Positions 16,511 through 26,173 of a DNA stretch of 64,000 nucleotides are shown here, in pieces. The stretch's first letter is position 1, and each line of letters begins with the position of its first letter. A program made the translations under genes and the position numbers. Below the pieces are notes generated by a model. The model was not told the DNA's origin, did not search any database, and saw nothing but the letters and a program-made list of their open reading frames with translations. Origin of the DNA: Diplonema japonicum (Eukaryota > Euglenozoa > Diplonemea > Diplonemida > Diplonemidae); the NCBI GenBank assembly GCA_964019335.1, contig OZ025740.1, forward strand, positions 218,501 through 282,500, given 5' to 3'.

Positions 16511-18712
16511 CTAAAACGAACTGAAGTTGTCCTTCGTCATGCATTTCTCAGCTACTTTATTGAGTCTTCCTTCTGCGGGTTGGCCATTCATGTCGCCACC
16601 AATGGCCACATCTTCCCGAAGACTGGTTACAACATAGTTCTTTGTGATCCCATGAATGCTGTAGGTGTTATTCCCCACTGCGGCCGTCCTTCTGAGTTCG
16701 CAGTGCATGCCCAGAACATTGCAGGTCTCCGCCACCGTCCCATACAGGCAGAACACATCCCCGCCCCTCGCCTCCGTGCACAGCATCGATGACAGTTCCA
16801 CACACTCCCCGAGAACAGCCACGTACTTCTGAGAAGTTGTCCCCACTGTCCCGTGCCGTGCTGCACTCGTCGACAGGCCCACAGCCATTGTACTAAGCCT
16901 TTCGTTGTGCTGAGCCGCTGCTTGGAGCATCCCCACAAATGCAAGGGAGTTCTCCACATGGGTCCAGCACTCACGCGACATGTTCCACCCCACCGCCACC
17001 CTGCTCCCCTGAAGTGACACGATCACCCCGTGAGACCTCTCGCTGCACACGTACACCCGAGACAGCACCTCGTTAATCAGGTAGTTCAGTTCTATTCCAT
17101 TGAGCTTGTCATATTGGATCTCAACATGGCCCACACTTCCCCTCTTGTGCTGAAGAAGCTCCGTAGTGTGCCTTGGACTCGAAAAGCTAGGTGATCTAAG
17201 GCTGGTGGTTTCCGTATCCCTGTTGTTCTCACTCTCTTGTTTGGCACCTCGGTTCAGACATTGCTCAACATAAGACCGCCGCCCCTCCAAACCCTGCGGA
17301 AGCAGGATGAAGGGCCGCGTCACTTCCAGACCTTTCAGAACAGTGTTCCCCATTGCTATGACACACACAGTCCCAAGGTCCCCAACCTCATCCATCACCT
17401 CGGGGGTCACAGCGACAGCACCAGCCACACATGCCCCTTCCATCCGAGCCGCCTTGTTCACAGTGCCCCCGAAGTAGTCGTACCTCTTCGTCAACTCGTT
17501 CATCTGAAGTTCCACCTCACCACAGTGAACCCCAACACGAACCCTGAGCCCACACCAAGGGCCATCGTCCTGATGGGAACAGCGATCAAGGAAAAGGAGG
17601 CTCGGAGGCCAACTGCCGACAACAAGCTCCTGCTGAAGAGAGAGACCGAAGGAGACAGCCGAGGCCGCTGTCTCAAAGGCTACCATGAAGGCGTCCCCAA
17701 TGGTCTTCACCTCGTAGCCCCCCTCACACACAATGCCATTTCGGATGACCTTGTTGTGAACCTGAAGTGCCTCCTTCATCCCCTTGGGACATGCCTCCCA
17801 CAACCCAGTCGACCCTTGGATGTCTGTGAAGACAAGTGAAGCACGGCCCGTCTCAACCCCAGGTACGGCAACATGAGGTGACAGAGCACATGACTTAGTG
17901 TGCATCGCGTGAAAAAGTGCATCAGGGAGGTAGGGACGGTACTCAGTGAGGTTGGAGAGGATGCTCTCGAAGGCGTCGTGGAGGGGTAGGGGGAGGGATG
18001 AGGTGCTGATGGTCTCCTCCGCGGACTGCAGGTCGAAGCGTGACAGGGCGACAGCAATCTCCTCGGTGGCGGTGATCACGTTCAGCATAGTTTTTCGTTC
18101 CTTTTGAAGGTCCGAAGCAAAGCCACGCGTGAAGAAGAAGTCAAGGAGGAAGATCGCCACCTGCATGGAAAAGTTGCTGAATACAGTGAGGAAGTCCGTT
18201 GTGCACGGTGGATGGGCACAGTCGCATTGTTGTTTCCTCTCGTGGTAGGGGGGGGCGAAGGGCTCCTGGACATCGAGAAGGCCGAAGCGGAAGATCTTTT
18301 CAAAGGAAATAACAAGGAGCCAGGTGATCACTATCGCAATGAGGTACTTGTTCACACGGACAGGGAGGTAGCACACAAGCGCCATGTCAATAAAAACAAC
18401 AAAAGACGGCCACATAGTAACACCGTTGGCTGCTTGCTGTCTGCAATCCATGAAGAGGACAGTGAACGCAAAAATATACAGTAGTATCTCCATTGAGCTG
18501 TCCAGTAGTTTCTTCTGGCAAAGCAGGTATACCAGTATACTTGTTAAGTAACCTACCGCGGGAATGACAACAATGATCCGTTCCCAACCGCTAACAAGCA
18601 TGAACAGTGTACAAGACCACACCGCTGCGAAGAAAAGAAGGAGCATTTTCTTCTTGAACACTGTGACAGGGTCATCATCAGGAAGCAAAGCGTAGCTGAA
18701 GAGTTTGTCCAT
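16511..18712 (-). CDS. Membrane adenylyl cyclase, array copy 2
   Basis: The ATG at 18712 (MDKLFSYALLPDDDPVTVFKKK region) is preferred because it matches the start of the other copies; the frame extends a little upstream. It gives 733 residues. Architecture is as in copy 1: six membrane segments, signalling helix, catalytic domain with FTDIQGSTGLWE, EVKTIGDAFMVAF, RVRVGVHCGEVE and FGGTVNKAARMEG, then the degenerate second domain. From the catalytic domain to the stop it is almost identical to copy 1, including the unusual C-terminal tail. The membrane region is clearly diverged (for example IIVVIPAVGYLTSILVYLL). The linker after the catalytic domain carries a short insertion (ETTSLRSPSFSS). 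All catalytic residues are present. Confidence 0.85.
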   Translation of the reverse strand: MDKLFSYALLPDDDPVTVFKKKMLLLFFAAVWSCTLFMLVSGWERIIVVIPAVGYLTSILVYLLCQKKLLDSSMEILLYIFAFTVLFMDCRQQAANGVTMWPSFVVFIDMALVCYLPVRVNKYLIAIVITWLLVISFEKIFRFGLLDVQEPFAPPYHERKQQCDCAHPPCTTDFLTVFSNFSMQVAIFLLDFFFTRGFASDLQKERKTMLNVITATEEIAVALSRFDLQSAEETISTSSLPLPLHDAFESILSNLTEYRPYLPDALFHAMHTKSCALSPHVAVPGVETGRASLVFTDIQGSTGLWEACPKGMKEALQVHNKVIRNGIVCEGGYEVKTIGDAFMVAFETAASAVSFGLSLQQELVVGSWPPSLLFLDRCSHQDDGPWCGLRVRVGVHCGEVELQMNELTKRYDYFGGTVNKAARMEGACVAGAVAVTPEVMDEVGDLGTVCVIAMGNTVLKGLEVTRPFILLPQGLEGRRSYVEQCLNRGAKQESENNRDTETTSLRSPSFSSPRHTTELLQHKRGSVGHVEIQYDKLNGIELNYLINEVLSRVYVCSERSHGVIVSLQGSRVAVGWNMSRECWTHVENSLAFVGMLQAAAQHNERLSTMAVGLSTSAARHGTVGTTSQKYVAVLGECVELSSMLCTEARGGDVFCLYGTVAETCNVLGMHCELRRTAAVGNNTYSIHGITKNYVVTSLREDVAIGGDMNGQPAEGRLNKVAEKCMTKDNFSSF

Positions 18713-18792
18713 TTCGAGGAAACCTGGGTGTTGGGTTTGGTATTCAAACAGTTTAAAACAAAAAGGCCAAAAAAAAAAAAAACTCGATAAAA

Positions 18793-21317
18793 TTTCAGTG
18801 TGCATGGGGGTGCTCACTGTTCAGGTAGAAATTCACACTAATCGGTCACCGTTCTGCGGTTGCTGTCTGGTGCCTGCGGTGGCTGTTTGTCGCGATGAGA
18901 TGGACGGCATCTGGGCGAGAAACATTGCTTGGAGTCGTGCTAGGTAGGGGGGGGTTTGGCTCGAGGAGAAGAGTGGTCTCCTGTCGTAGCCGTGTGCCGT
19001 CGGGCCCCCAAGATGTCGAAGGGTATGCACCCTTGATTTGGCGCTGGCGGGGAAGGCTGACCTTCCACAGCGTGCTGAGCATTTCTGGATGCGACCCAAG
19101 ATGTATCGCATCCTTGCGGCCTTCTCCGTGAGCAAGTCTTGATCGTCGAGGGGACCTATGAGCGACCGGCGGGTGGTCTGCTCATAGTCTATGGCGAGTT
19201 CCATTGTCGTGACGGAAGTTTTCTCTTACCATCGTACCATCGTAGGCCTCTTAGCCACTTGAGGACGTTCTTCAAATGAAAGGTCAGGACCGCGCCTGAC
19301 GCCCCGTTCGCCTTCAGCAACGCTTCCGTCGGAACATCATGTTGCCTCCCTGTCGTTACCTCATCCCAAGGGTTGGAGGTGAGCACTCTCTTGCTTTTTT
19401 CCGCTGCTCTGGCGTCACGGACCGTCACTACTTTCAGGAGGTATTGTTGCACCATCCTGGCACGTTCTTTCCTGCTTTGTCGGCCCCTCTTGGGACTATC
19501 CCGTGAAGGGCTGTGGCAGCTGGGAGGCCTTCTCGCTTCACCTCTGCGTATTGCTCGCTTTCCAACACACTCCTTGCCGGCTCGCACTCCCACAGTGCAT
19601 GCTCCGTCATGCTGGTCGTTGTCTGGGACCGGTGGTCGCAAACGTCACACGCTAATGCTGGGTTTTCCACACCAGGGCCATCCAATTTTCTCCCCCACAC
19701 CCTCCCCTCGGGTGAGTCGTGAACACTGCACCACTAATGATGCGCCGCAACCTAAAGGACACCAACGGTCTCCGGGCCTGGAGCTTTTTCCACCAATAGT
19801 TCGTGGACGGGCACGCCCCTGCCTCCATCCCCACGAAGGTTGATCTCTTCTCGATCAGCCTCTTCGCAACTGCCGGTCTGATGGCACTTTGTGAGCCACC
19901 GCTGTATCTCCGTGCAGGTCGGCCACAAAGGACCATCCCTTCCCCAGAAAGGGGAGCCATCTGTTCCGCAGGACTCCAATCGGACCCATCACCTCATCGT
20001 CATCACGGTCCTGGTATAGACCAATGATCTCACCAACACGCTGCCGCAAACGCGGAGAGGCCAGGCTCTCCCGGACCAAGCTGTTTATCGTTCCGTAGAT
20101 GACCTTCGACAACGGATGTGCCGTATGCCCTGGCAGCAGAACGTTCAGTACAGACACGGGGTTTCTCATCCCGAACTGGGGGCCCCACAAGGAGATCACT
20201 GCCGCTGTACACATCTTCTTCAGCTGGTCGTCCGAGGGTGCCGCATACGTCGCTCCGTACAGACACGACGGCAGCACAGTGCTCGTCAACATCGTCGACT
20301 TGTTCTCAAACCCTAGTGGCAAAGCTCCGAGACGGGTCAGGCGTCCCTCCGCTGCGTCCAGCTTGTCCAGCCTGTGATTCCCATCCATGTTCAGGTTCAC
20401 GCCAAGTGATTTGATCTCCCTAGCTACCTTGAACGAGGAACCGGTGCATACTAGACTAGGGCCGATCTCGTTTTTCGTCGAGAATCCCTGCGACTTCTTT
20501 CCGTTGAGGCGCATCTCTGTCCGGTCCCCGAACTCGATCACCTTGTTGGTCGCCCTTGTCAGGACCTCCGCTAAACGCGCCAGGAGGTACACGTCATCCG
20601 CGTACGAAAGTGACCAAGCTCCTGGTACTTCCGTCATCACGCACTTCACCATCACCGACACCAAGGCGTTCACCATGATTACCGAGATGGGGCACCCTTG
20701 CAGGATACCATTCGTCACTCGGAACTCTGAGCCAACACCTGTCGGGAAACGGAATCGCCACTTCAGGTTCGCATACATAGCTTTCAAGGGGGTCAGTATC
20801 CGCTCGTGCAAACCGAGATCTTGCATCAGGCCAAAAGCTATCTGCTGTGGGACTCTGTCGAAGCACTTGACAAAATCCAACGCAATGCCGTTGAGAGGGG
20901 TGCCTGTCAACAGCGCCTCTTCGAGCTGTGTACTGAGCTCCATCAGAATGCTATCCGTGCCTCTCTTCGGTCTGAAACCATGCTGAGAGTCGTCGATCCA
21001 CTTCTCTTGCCACAGCGTGATGTCACGCAGCCTCGCACATGCCCACAGCCGATAGACCGCGCTCGTGACTGTGATCGGCCGATGGTTCAGAGGAGTTCTC
21101 TCGCCACCCTTCGGGATCAACGTCACCAGCGCTGTCAGGAGTGCTTTCGGCCACTTCCCTGTCGTCTCGATTGCGTTGAACAGCTCGGCCCAAGCATCCA
21201 GCAGTACTACCGGCATGGCACGCAGTTCCGCCATCCTCCATCCATCCACCCCTGGAGCCGTTCTCGTTGACTTCTTGGCCAACACCGCCCTCAAAAAAAA
21301 AACAAAAAAAAAAAGAA
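18793..21317 (-). pseudogene. 5'-truncated non-LTR retrotransposon (element A)
   Basis: The minus strand retains a reverse transcriptase: APGVDGWRMAELRAM, LIPKGGERTPLNHRPITVT, ALDFVKCFDRVPQQIAFG, NGILQGCPISVIMVNAL and the catalytic SYADDVYLLARL near 20600. The frame then breaks near 19855. Later frames hold MGPIGVLRNRWLPFL, a C2HC finger (CDVCDHRSQ, then EHALWEC), GLPAATALHGIVPRG and the conserved block MELAIDYEQTTRR. The 3' end, TGCACACTGA, is shared with element B at 9137-10014. Endonuclease and ORF1 are absent. It interrupts the cyclase array between copies 2 and 3. Confidence 0.85.
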
Positions 21318-21396
21318 GAAGAATGCTCACTTTGGTTGCTTCATAAACCGCCTGGCGTACGAGCAACTTCTTAACCGCGCTAGCGGATGTTGCCGT
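21318..21396 (-). repeat. 3'-tail fragment of a second retrotransposon family
   Basis: About 77 bp match 40861-40940, the 3' tail of the OTU-RT retroelement, including TTCATAAACCGCCTGGCGTA and CGCGCTAGCGGATGTTGC. The fragment directly abuts the 5' truncation point of element A through an A-rich run. It may be a nested insertion scar or a short tail-only copy. Confidence 0.65.
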
Positions 21397-21677
21397 GCTG
21401 AAGGAAGAGAATGGGAGAGTAGGATCAACAATGGTCCCCCCCCCCCCTAATGACTCGCTTAAGGGGAGGGGTCGTTACACACCTAGATCGGTCAAAAGTA
21501 CTCTTGTCCCATGACAGAAGAAGTACAAAAAGTCCTTTGGGGAAAGGGGTAAAGCCCTATTTGAGGACCAGAATAATTTGAAGATATGCGCTTAACCATC
21601 TTTAAAATCGGGTTTGTAAACTCTGATGAAAATCAGAAATAGAAAGGTGGTAAAAACAACTCGTGTATATCAGTCCC
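21397..21677. other. Spacer downstream of cyclase copy 3
   Basis: Mixed sequence with one C-run and no coding signal. It lies 3' of the cyclase stop at 21678 and probably contains its 3' untranslated region. Confidence 0.5.
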
Positions 21678-23786
21678 TTACTCCCCTGTGAAACCGGTCA
21701 CCACGTTGTCCCTTGTGATCCCATGAACATTGTAGGTATAGTTCCCCATTGTCACTGTCCTGTTGAGATAGCAGTTCATGCCCAGAACATTGCAGGTCTC
21801 CGCCACCGTCCCATACAGGCAGAACACATCCCCGCCCCTCGCCTCCGTGCACAGCATCGATGACAGTTCCACACACTCCCCGAGAACAGCCACGTACTTC
21901 TGAGAAGTTGTCCCCACTGTCCCGTGCCGTACTGCACTCGTCGACAGGCCCACAGCCATCGACTTCAGTCTTTCGCTGTGCTGAGTGGTTGCTTGGAGCA
22001 TCCCAACAAACGCAAGGGAGTTCTCCACATGGGTTTGGCAGGTGCGTGACATGTTCCACCCCACCGCCACCCTGCTCCCCTGAAGTGACACGATCACCCC
22101 GTGAGACCTCTCGCTGCACACGTACACCCGAGACAGCATCTCGTTCATCAGCAAGCTCACCTCCATGTCCCTGAGTTTGTCATATTGGATCTCAACATGG
22201 CCCACACTTCCTCTATTTTGTTGAAGAAGCTCAGCAACGTGACCTGCGCTTGAAAAGTTGGATGTACGATCAGAAGAGACATTGTCGCTTGTGGACTTTC
22301 TTTTAGTTTTTCGGTTCAGACATTGCTCAACATAAGACCGCCGCCCCTCCAAACCCTGCGGAAGCAGGATGAAGGGCCGCGTCACTTCCAGACCTTTCAG
22401 AACAGTGTCCCCCATTGCTATGACACACATAGCCTCAAAGTCCCCAACCTCATCCATCACCTCGGGGGTCACAGCGACAGCACCAGCCACACATGCCCCT
22501 TCCATCCGAGACGCCTTGTTCACAGTGCCCCCGAAGTAGTCGTACCTCTTCGTCAACTCGTTCATCTGAAGTTCCACCTCACCACAGTGAACCCCAACAC
22601 GAACCCTGAGCCCACACCAAGGGCCATCGTCCTGACGGGAACAGCGATCAAGTAAAAGGAGGCTTAGAGGCCAACTGCCGACAACAAGATCTTCTTGAAG
22701 AGAGAGACCGAAGGAGACAGCCGAGGCCGCTGTCTCAAAGGCTACCATGAAGGCGTCCCCAATGGTCTTCACCTCGTAGCCCCCCTCACACACAATGCAA
22801 CTTCGGATGACCTTGTTGTGAACCTGAAGTGCCTCCTTCATCCCCTCGGGACATGCCTCCCACAACCCAGTCGACCCTTGGATGTCTGTGAAGACAAGTG
22901 AAGCACGGCCCGTCTCCTTCCCAGGTGCCACAAAGGTCGGCAGGCTTCCAGAACCAAATGTATCTGCCTCAGTGTGCATCTTGTAAAAAAGTGCATCAGG
23001 GAGGTAGGGACGGTACTCAGTGAGGTTGGAGAGGATGCTCTCGAAGGCGTCGTGGAGGGGTAGGGGGAGGGATGAGGTGCTGATGATCTCCTCCGCGGAC
23101 TGCAGGTCGAAGCGTGACAGGGCGACAGCAATCTCCTCGGTGGCGGTGATCACGTTCTGCATAGTTTTTCGTTCCTTTTGAAGGTCTGAAGCAAAGCCAC
23201 GCGTGAAGTAGAAGTCAAGGAGGAAGATCGCTACTTGTGTACTAAAAATGTCCACTACACCTGGAACGTCCCTTGTGCACGGTGGATGGGCACAGTCGCA
23301 TTGTTGTTTCCTCTCGTGGTAGGGGGGGAGGAAGGGCCCGGGGACATCGAGGAGGCCGAAGCGGAAAGCTTCTTCAGCAGAGGAAACAACGAGCCAGGTG
23401 AGCACTATCACAATGAGGTTCCTGTTCACACGGACAGGGAGGTAGCACACAAGCGCCATGTCAATAAAGACGACAAAGATCGGCCAAAACCGCCCCCCAC
23501 TGAGAGCTTGCTGTCTGCAGTCTAGAAGGACGGCACTGAACGCAGCGCCATACAAAAGTAGCTCCACTGAGGTATTAGGAACTTTCTTCTGGGTAACCAG
23601 CTGAAGTGATGCAGCTAGCATGGAAAGTACAGCGGGAAGAGACAAAATAAACCGCTCCCATGCAGCAACAAGCATCAATAACGTACATATCCACCCAGCT
23701 AGGGTAATGAGAAGTACCATTTTTTTTTTGAACACCGTGACGGAGTCGTCCTCAGGAAGCAGGATGTAGCTAAAGAAACCGAACAT
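21678..23786 (-). CDS. Membrane adenylyl cyclase, array copy 3
   Basis: The ATG at 23786 gives 702 residues beginning MFGFFSYILLPEDDSVTVFKKK in outline. Six membrane segments with a distinct sequence (SLPAVLSMLAASLQLVTQKK) are followed by LPVRVNRNLIVIVLTWLVVSS. The catalytic domain is complete: FTDIQGSTGLWE, GGYEVKTIGDAFM, RVRVGVHCGEVE, YDYFGGTVNKASRME. The second, degenerate cyclase-like domain is also present. The C-terminus is short (DNVVTGFTGE), lacking the extra tail of copies 1 and 2. Its start lies 147 bp downstream of the stop of copy 4 on the same strand, which favours polycistronic transcription. Likely an adenylyl cyclase of the plasma membrane. Confidence 0.87.
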   Translation of the reverse strand: MFGFFSYILLPEDDSVTVFKKKMVLLITLAGWICTLLMLVAAWERFILSLPAVLSMLAASLQLVTQKKVPNTSVELLLYGAAFSAVLLDCRQQALSGGRFWPIFVVFIDMALVCYLPVRVNRNLIVIVLTWLVVSSAEEAFRFGLLDVPGPFLPPYHERKQQCDCAHPPCTRDVPGVVDIFSTQVAIFLLDFYFTRGFASDLQKERKTMQNVITATEEIAVALSRFDLQSAEEIISTSSLPLPLHDAFESILSNLTEYRPYLPDALFYKMHTEADTFGSGSLPTFVAPGKETGRASLVFTDIQGSTGLWEACPEGMKEALQVHNKVIRSCIVCEGGYEVKTIGDAFMVAFETAASAVSFGLSLQEDLVVGSWPLSLLLLDRCSRQDDGPWCGLRVRVGVHCGEVELQMNELTKRYDYFGGTVNKASRMEGACVAGAVAVTPEVMDEVGDFEAMCVIAMGDTVLKGLEVTRPFILLPQGLEGRRSYVEQCLNRKTKRKSTSDNVSSDRTSNFSSAGHVAELLQQNRGSVGHVEIQYDKLRDMEVSLLMNEMLSRVYVCSERSHGVIVSLQGSRVAVGWNMSRTCQTHVENSLAFVGMLQATTQHSERLKSMAVGLSTSAVRHGTVGTTSQKYVAVLGECVELSSMLCTEARGGDVFCLYGTVAETCNVLGMNCYLNRTVTMGNYTYNVHGITRDNVVTGFTGE

Positions 23787-23933
23787 TGTTATGTGGCATC
23801 CTGTGTGTTGGGTTTGGTAAATGATTACTCAGACTTCTAAACCAAATGATTACAAAATTTTACAGTGTACCCTTTATCGGCCACCAGCATGTCAGAACAG
23901 TACCTGGAAATGGAAAATTCCAAGGCTTCAATG

Positions 23934-26063
23934 TCAGTATAGAAAATCGGTCACTCCTGAGATGCCATGAATGCTGTAGGTGTTCTTCCCCACTGTGACC
24001 GTCCTTTTGAGTTCGCACTTCATGCCCAGAACATTGCAGGTCTCCGCCACCGTCCCATACAGGCAGAACACATCCCCGCCCCTCGCCTCCGTGCACAGCA
24101 TCGATGACAGTTCCACACACTCCCCGAGAACAGCCACGTACTTCTGAGAAGCCGTCCCCACTGTCCCGTGCCGTACTGCACTCGTCGACAGGCCCACAGC
24201 CATCGACTTCAGTCTTTCGCTGTGCTGAGTGGTTGCTTGGAGCATCCCAACAAACGCAAGGGAGTTCTCCACATGGGTTTGGCAGGTGCGTGACGTGTTC
24301 CACCCCACCGCCACCCTGCTCCCCTGAAGTGACACGATCACCCCGTGAGACCTCTCGCTGCACACGTACACCCGAGACAGCATCTCGTTCATTACGAAGC
24401 TCACCTCCATGTCCATGAGCTTGCTACATTGGATCTCAACATGGCCCACACTCCCCGTCTTGTGTTGAAGAACCTCGGTAACGAGACCTACGCTTGAAAA
24501 GTTGGATGTACGATCAGAAGAGCCATTGTCGCTTGTGTACTTTCTTTTAGTTTTTCGGTTCAGACATTGCTCAACATAAGACCGCCGCCCCTCCAAACCC
24601 TGCGGAAGCAGGATGAAGGGCCGCGTCACTTCCAGACCTTTCAGAACAGTGTTCCCCATTGCTATGACACACACAGTCCCAAGGTCCCCAACCTCATCCA
24701 TCACCTCGGGGGTCACAGCGACAGCACCAGCCGCACACACCCCTTCCATCCGAGACGCCTTGTTCACAGTGCCCCCGAAGTAGTCGTACCTCCCTGTCAA
24801 CTCGTTCATCTGAACTTCCACCTCACCACAGTGAACCCCAACACGAACCCTGAGCCCACACCAAGGGCCATCGTCCTGACGGGAACAGCGATCAAGTAAA
24901 AGGAGGCTTAGAGGCCAACTGCCGACAACAAGATCTTCTTGAAGAGAGAGACCGAAGGAGACAGCCGAGGCCGCTGTCTCAAAGGCTACCATGAAGGCGT
25001 CCCCAATGGTCTTCACCTCGTAGCCCCCCTCACACACAATGCAACTTCGGATGACCTTGTTGTGAACCTGAAGTGCCTCCTTCATCCCCTCGGGACATGC
25101 CTCCCACAACCCAGTCGACCCTTGGATGTCTGTGAAGACAAGTGAAGCACGGCCCGTCTCCTTCCCAGGTGCCACAAAGGTCGGCAGGCTTCCAGAACCA
25201 AATGTATCTGCCTCAGTGTGCATCTTGTAAAAAAGTGCATCAGGGAGGTAGGGACGGTACTCAGTGAGGTTGGAGAGGATGCTCTCGAAGGCGTCGTGGA
25301 GGGGTAGGGGGAGGGATGAGGTGCTGATGATCTCCTCCGCGGACTGCAGGTCGAAGCGTGACAGGGCGACAGCAATCTCCTCGGTGGCGGTGATCACGTT
25401 CAGCATAGTTTTTCGTTCCTTTTGAAGGTCTGAAGCAAAGCCACGCGTGAAGTAGAAGTCCAGGAGGAAGATCGATACTTGGGCCCCAAATATGCTGAGC
25501 ACAGTAAAAAGGTCCCTTTTGCACGGTGGATGGGCACAGTCGCATTGTTGTTTCCTCTCGTGGTAGGGGGGGAGGAAGGGCTCGGGGGCATCGAGCATGC
25601 CGAAGCGGAAGATTTCTTCAATAGAAGATAAAACGAGCCAGGTGAGGACCATCGCAATGAGGTTCCTGTTCACACGGACAGGGAGGTTGCACACAAGCGC
25701 CACGTCTATAAATAGAATAAAGATAGACCAGATCCGAGACTTGCTGCTTGCTTGATTCAGGCAGTCGGTAAGCACAGCACAAAAGCCCATGACATAAAGC
25801 ACAGCCTCTATTGAGGTATGTTGCATTCTCTTCTGCACCAACAAGCGCACTGCCACAAACCCCATCGCTAGAAGAGCAGGCGCAGGGAACATAACAGTAG
25901 TCCAATCATGCAATAGCATGAAAACTGCACATGGCCATCCTGCGAAATTCATAAGAAGGATGATCTTCTTTTTGAACACTGTGATAGGGTCGTCCTCAGG
26001 AAGCAGGACCCCCCGAAGCAATCTGTTAAGGATATCGTTCATGAGTTTCAGCATGATTCTCAT
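23934..26063 (-). CDS. Membrane adenylyl cyclase, array copy 4
   Basis: The ATG at 26063 gives 709 residues; in-frame ATGs at codons 4 and 8 are alternatives. The first three membrane segments are the most diverged of the array (TVMFPAPALLAMGFVAVRLL). The next stretch, from LVCNLPVRVNRNLIAMVLTW to MLDAPEPFLPPYHERKQ, matches copy 1 almost exactly. The catalytic domain instead follows copy 3, including FGSGSLPTFVAPGKETGRAS and LQEDLVVGSWPLSLLLLDRC. Active-site motifs are intact (FTDIQGSTG, EVKTIGDAFM, YDYFGGTVNKASRME). The gene is therefore a mosaic, best explained by gene conversion. The C-terminus ends SIHGISGVTDFLY. Its stop lies 147 bp before copy 3 and its start 110 bp after copy 5. Confidence 0.87.
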   Translation of the reverse strand: MRIMLKLMNDILNRLLRGVLLPEDDPITVFKKKIILLMNFAGWPCAVFMLLHDWTTVMFPAPALLAMGFVAVRLLVQKRMQHTSIEAVLYVMGFCAVLTDCLNQASSKSRIWSIFILFIDVALVCNLPVRVNRNLIAMVLTWLVLSSIEEIFRFGMLDAPEPFLPPYHERKQQCDCAHPPCKRDLFTVLSIFGAQVSIFLLDFYFTRGFASDLQKERKTMLNVITATEEIAVALSRFDLQSAEEIISTSSLPLPLHDAFESILSNLTEYRPYLPDALFYKMHTEADTFGSGSLPTFVAPGKETGRASLVFTDIQGSTGLWEACPEGMKEALQVHNKVIRSCIVCEGGYEVKTIGDAFMVAFETAASAVSFGLSLQEDLVVGSWPLSLLLLDRCSRQDDGPWCGLRVRVGVHCGEVEVQMNELTGRYDYFGGTVNKASRMEGVCAAGAVAVTPEVMDEVGDLGTVCVIAMGNTVLKGLEVTRPFILLPQGLEGRRSYVEQCLNRKTKRKYTSDNGSSDRTSNFSSVGLVTEVLQHKTGSVGHVEIQCSKLMDMEVSFVMNEMLSRVYVCSERSHGVIVSLQGSRVAVGWNTSRTCQTHVENSLAFVGMLQATTQHSERLKSMAVGLSTSAVRHGTVGTASQKYVAVLGECVELSSMLCTEARGGDVFCLYGTVAETCNVLGMKCELKRTVTVGKNTYSIHGISGVTDFLY

Positions 26064-26173
26064 GAAGCCCTTCCCCCGCCTCCTTTATTTTTTTATTGGT
26101 GAGAGTGCGATGACAATTAAAATACATTTGTTTTGAAGTTCAAACCCGCCTGTAAAGGGGGGAAATGTTTCAA

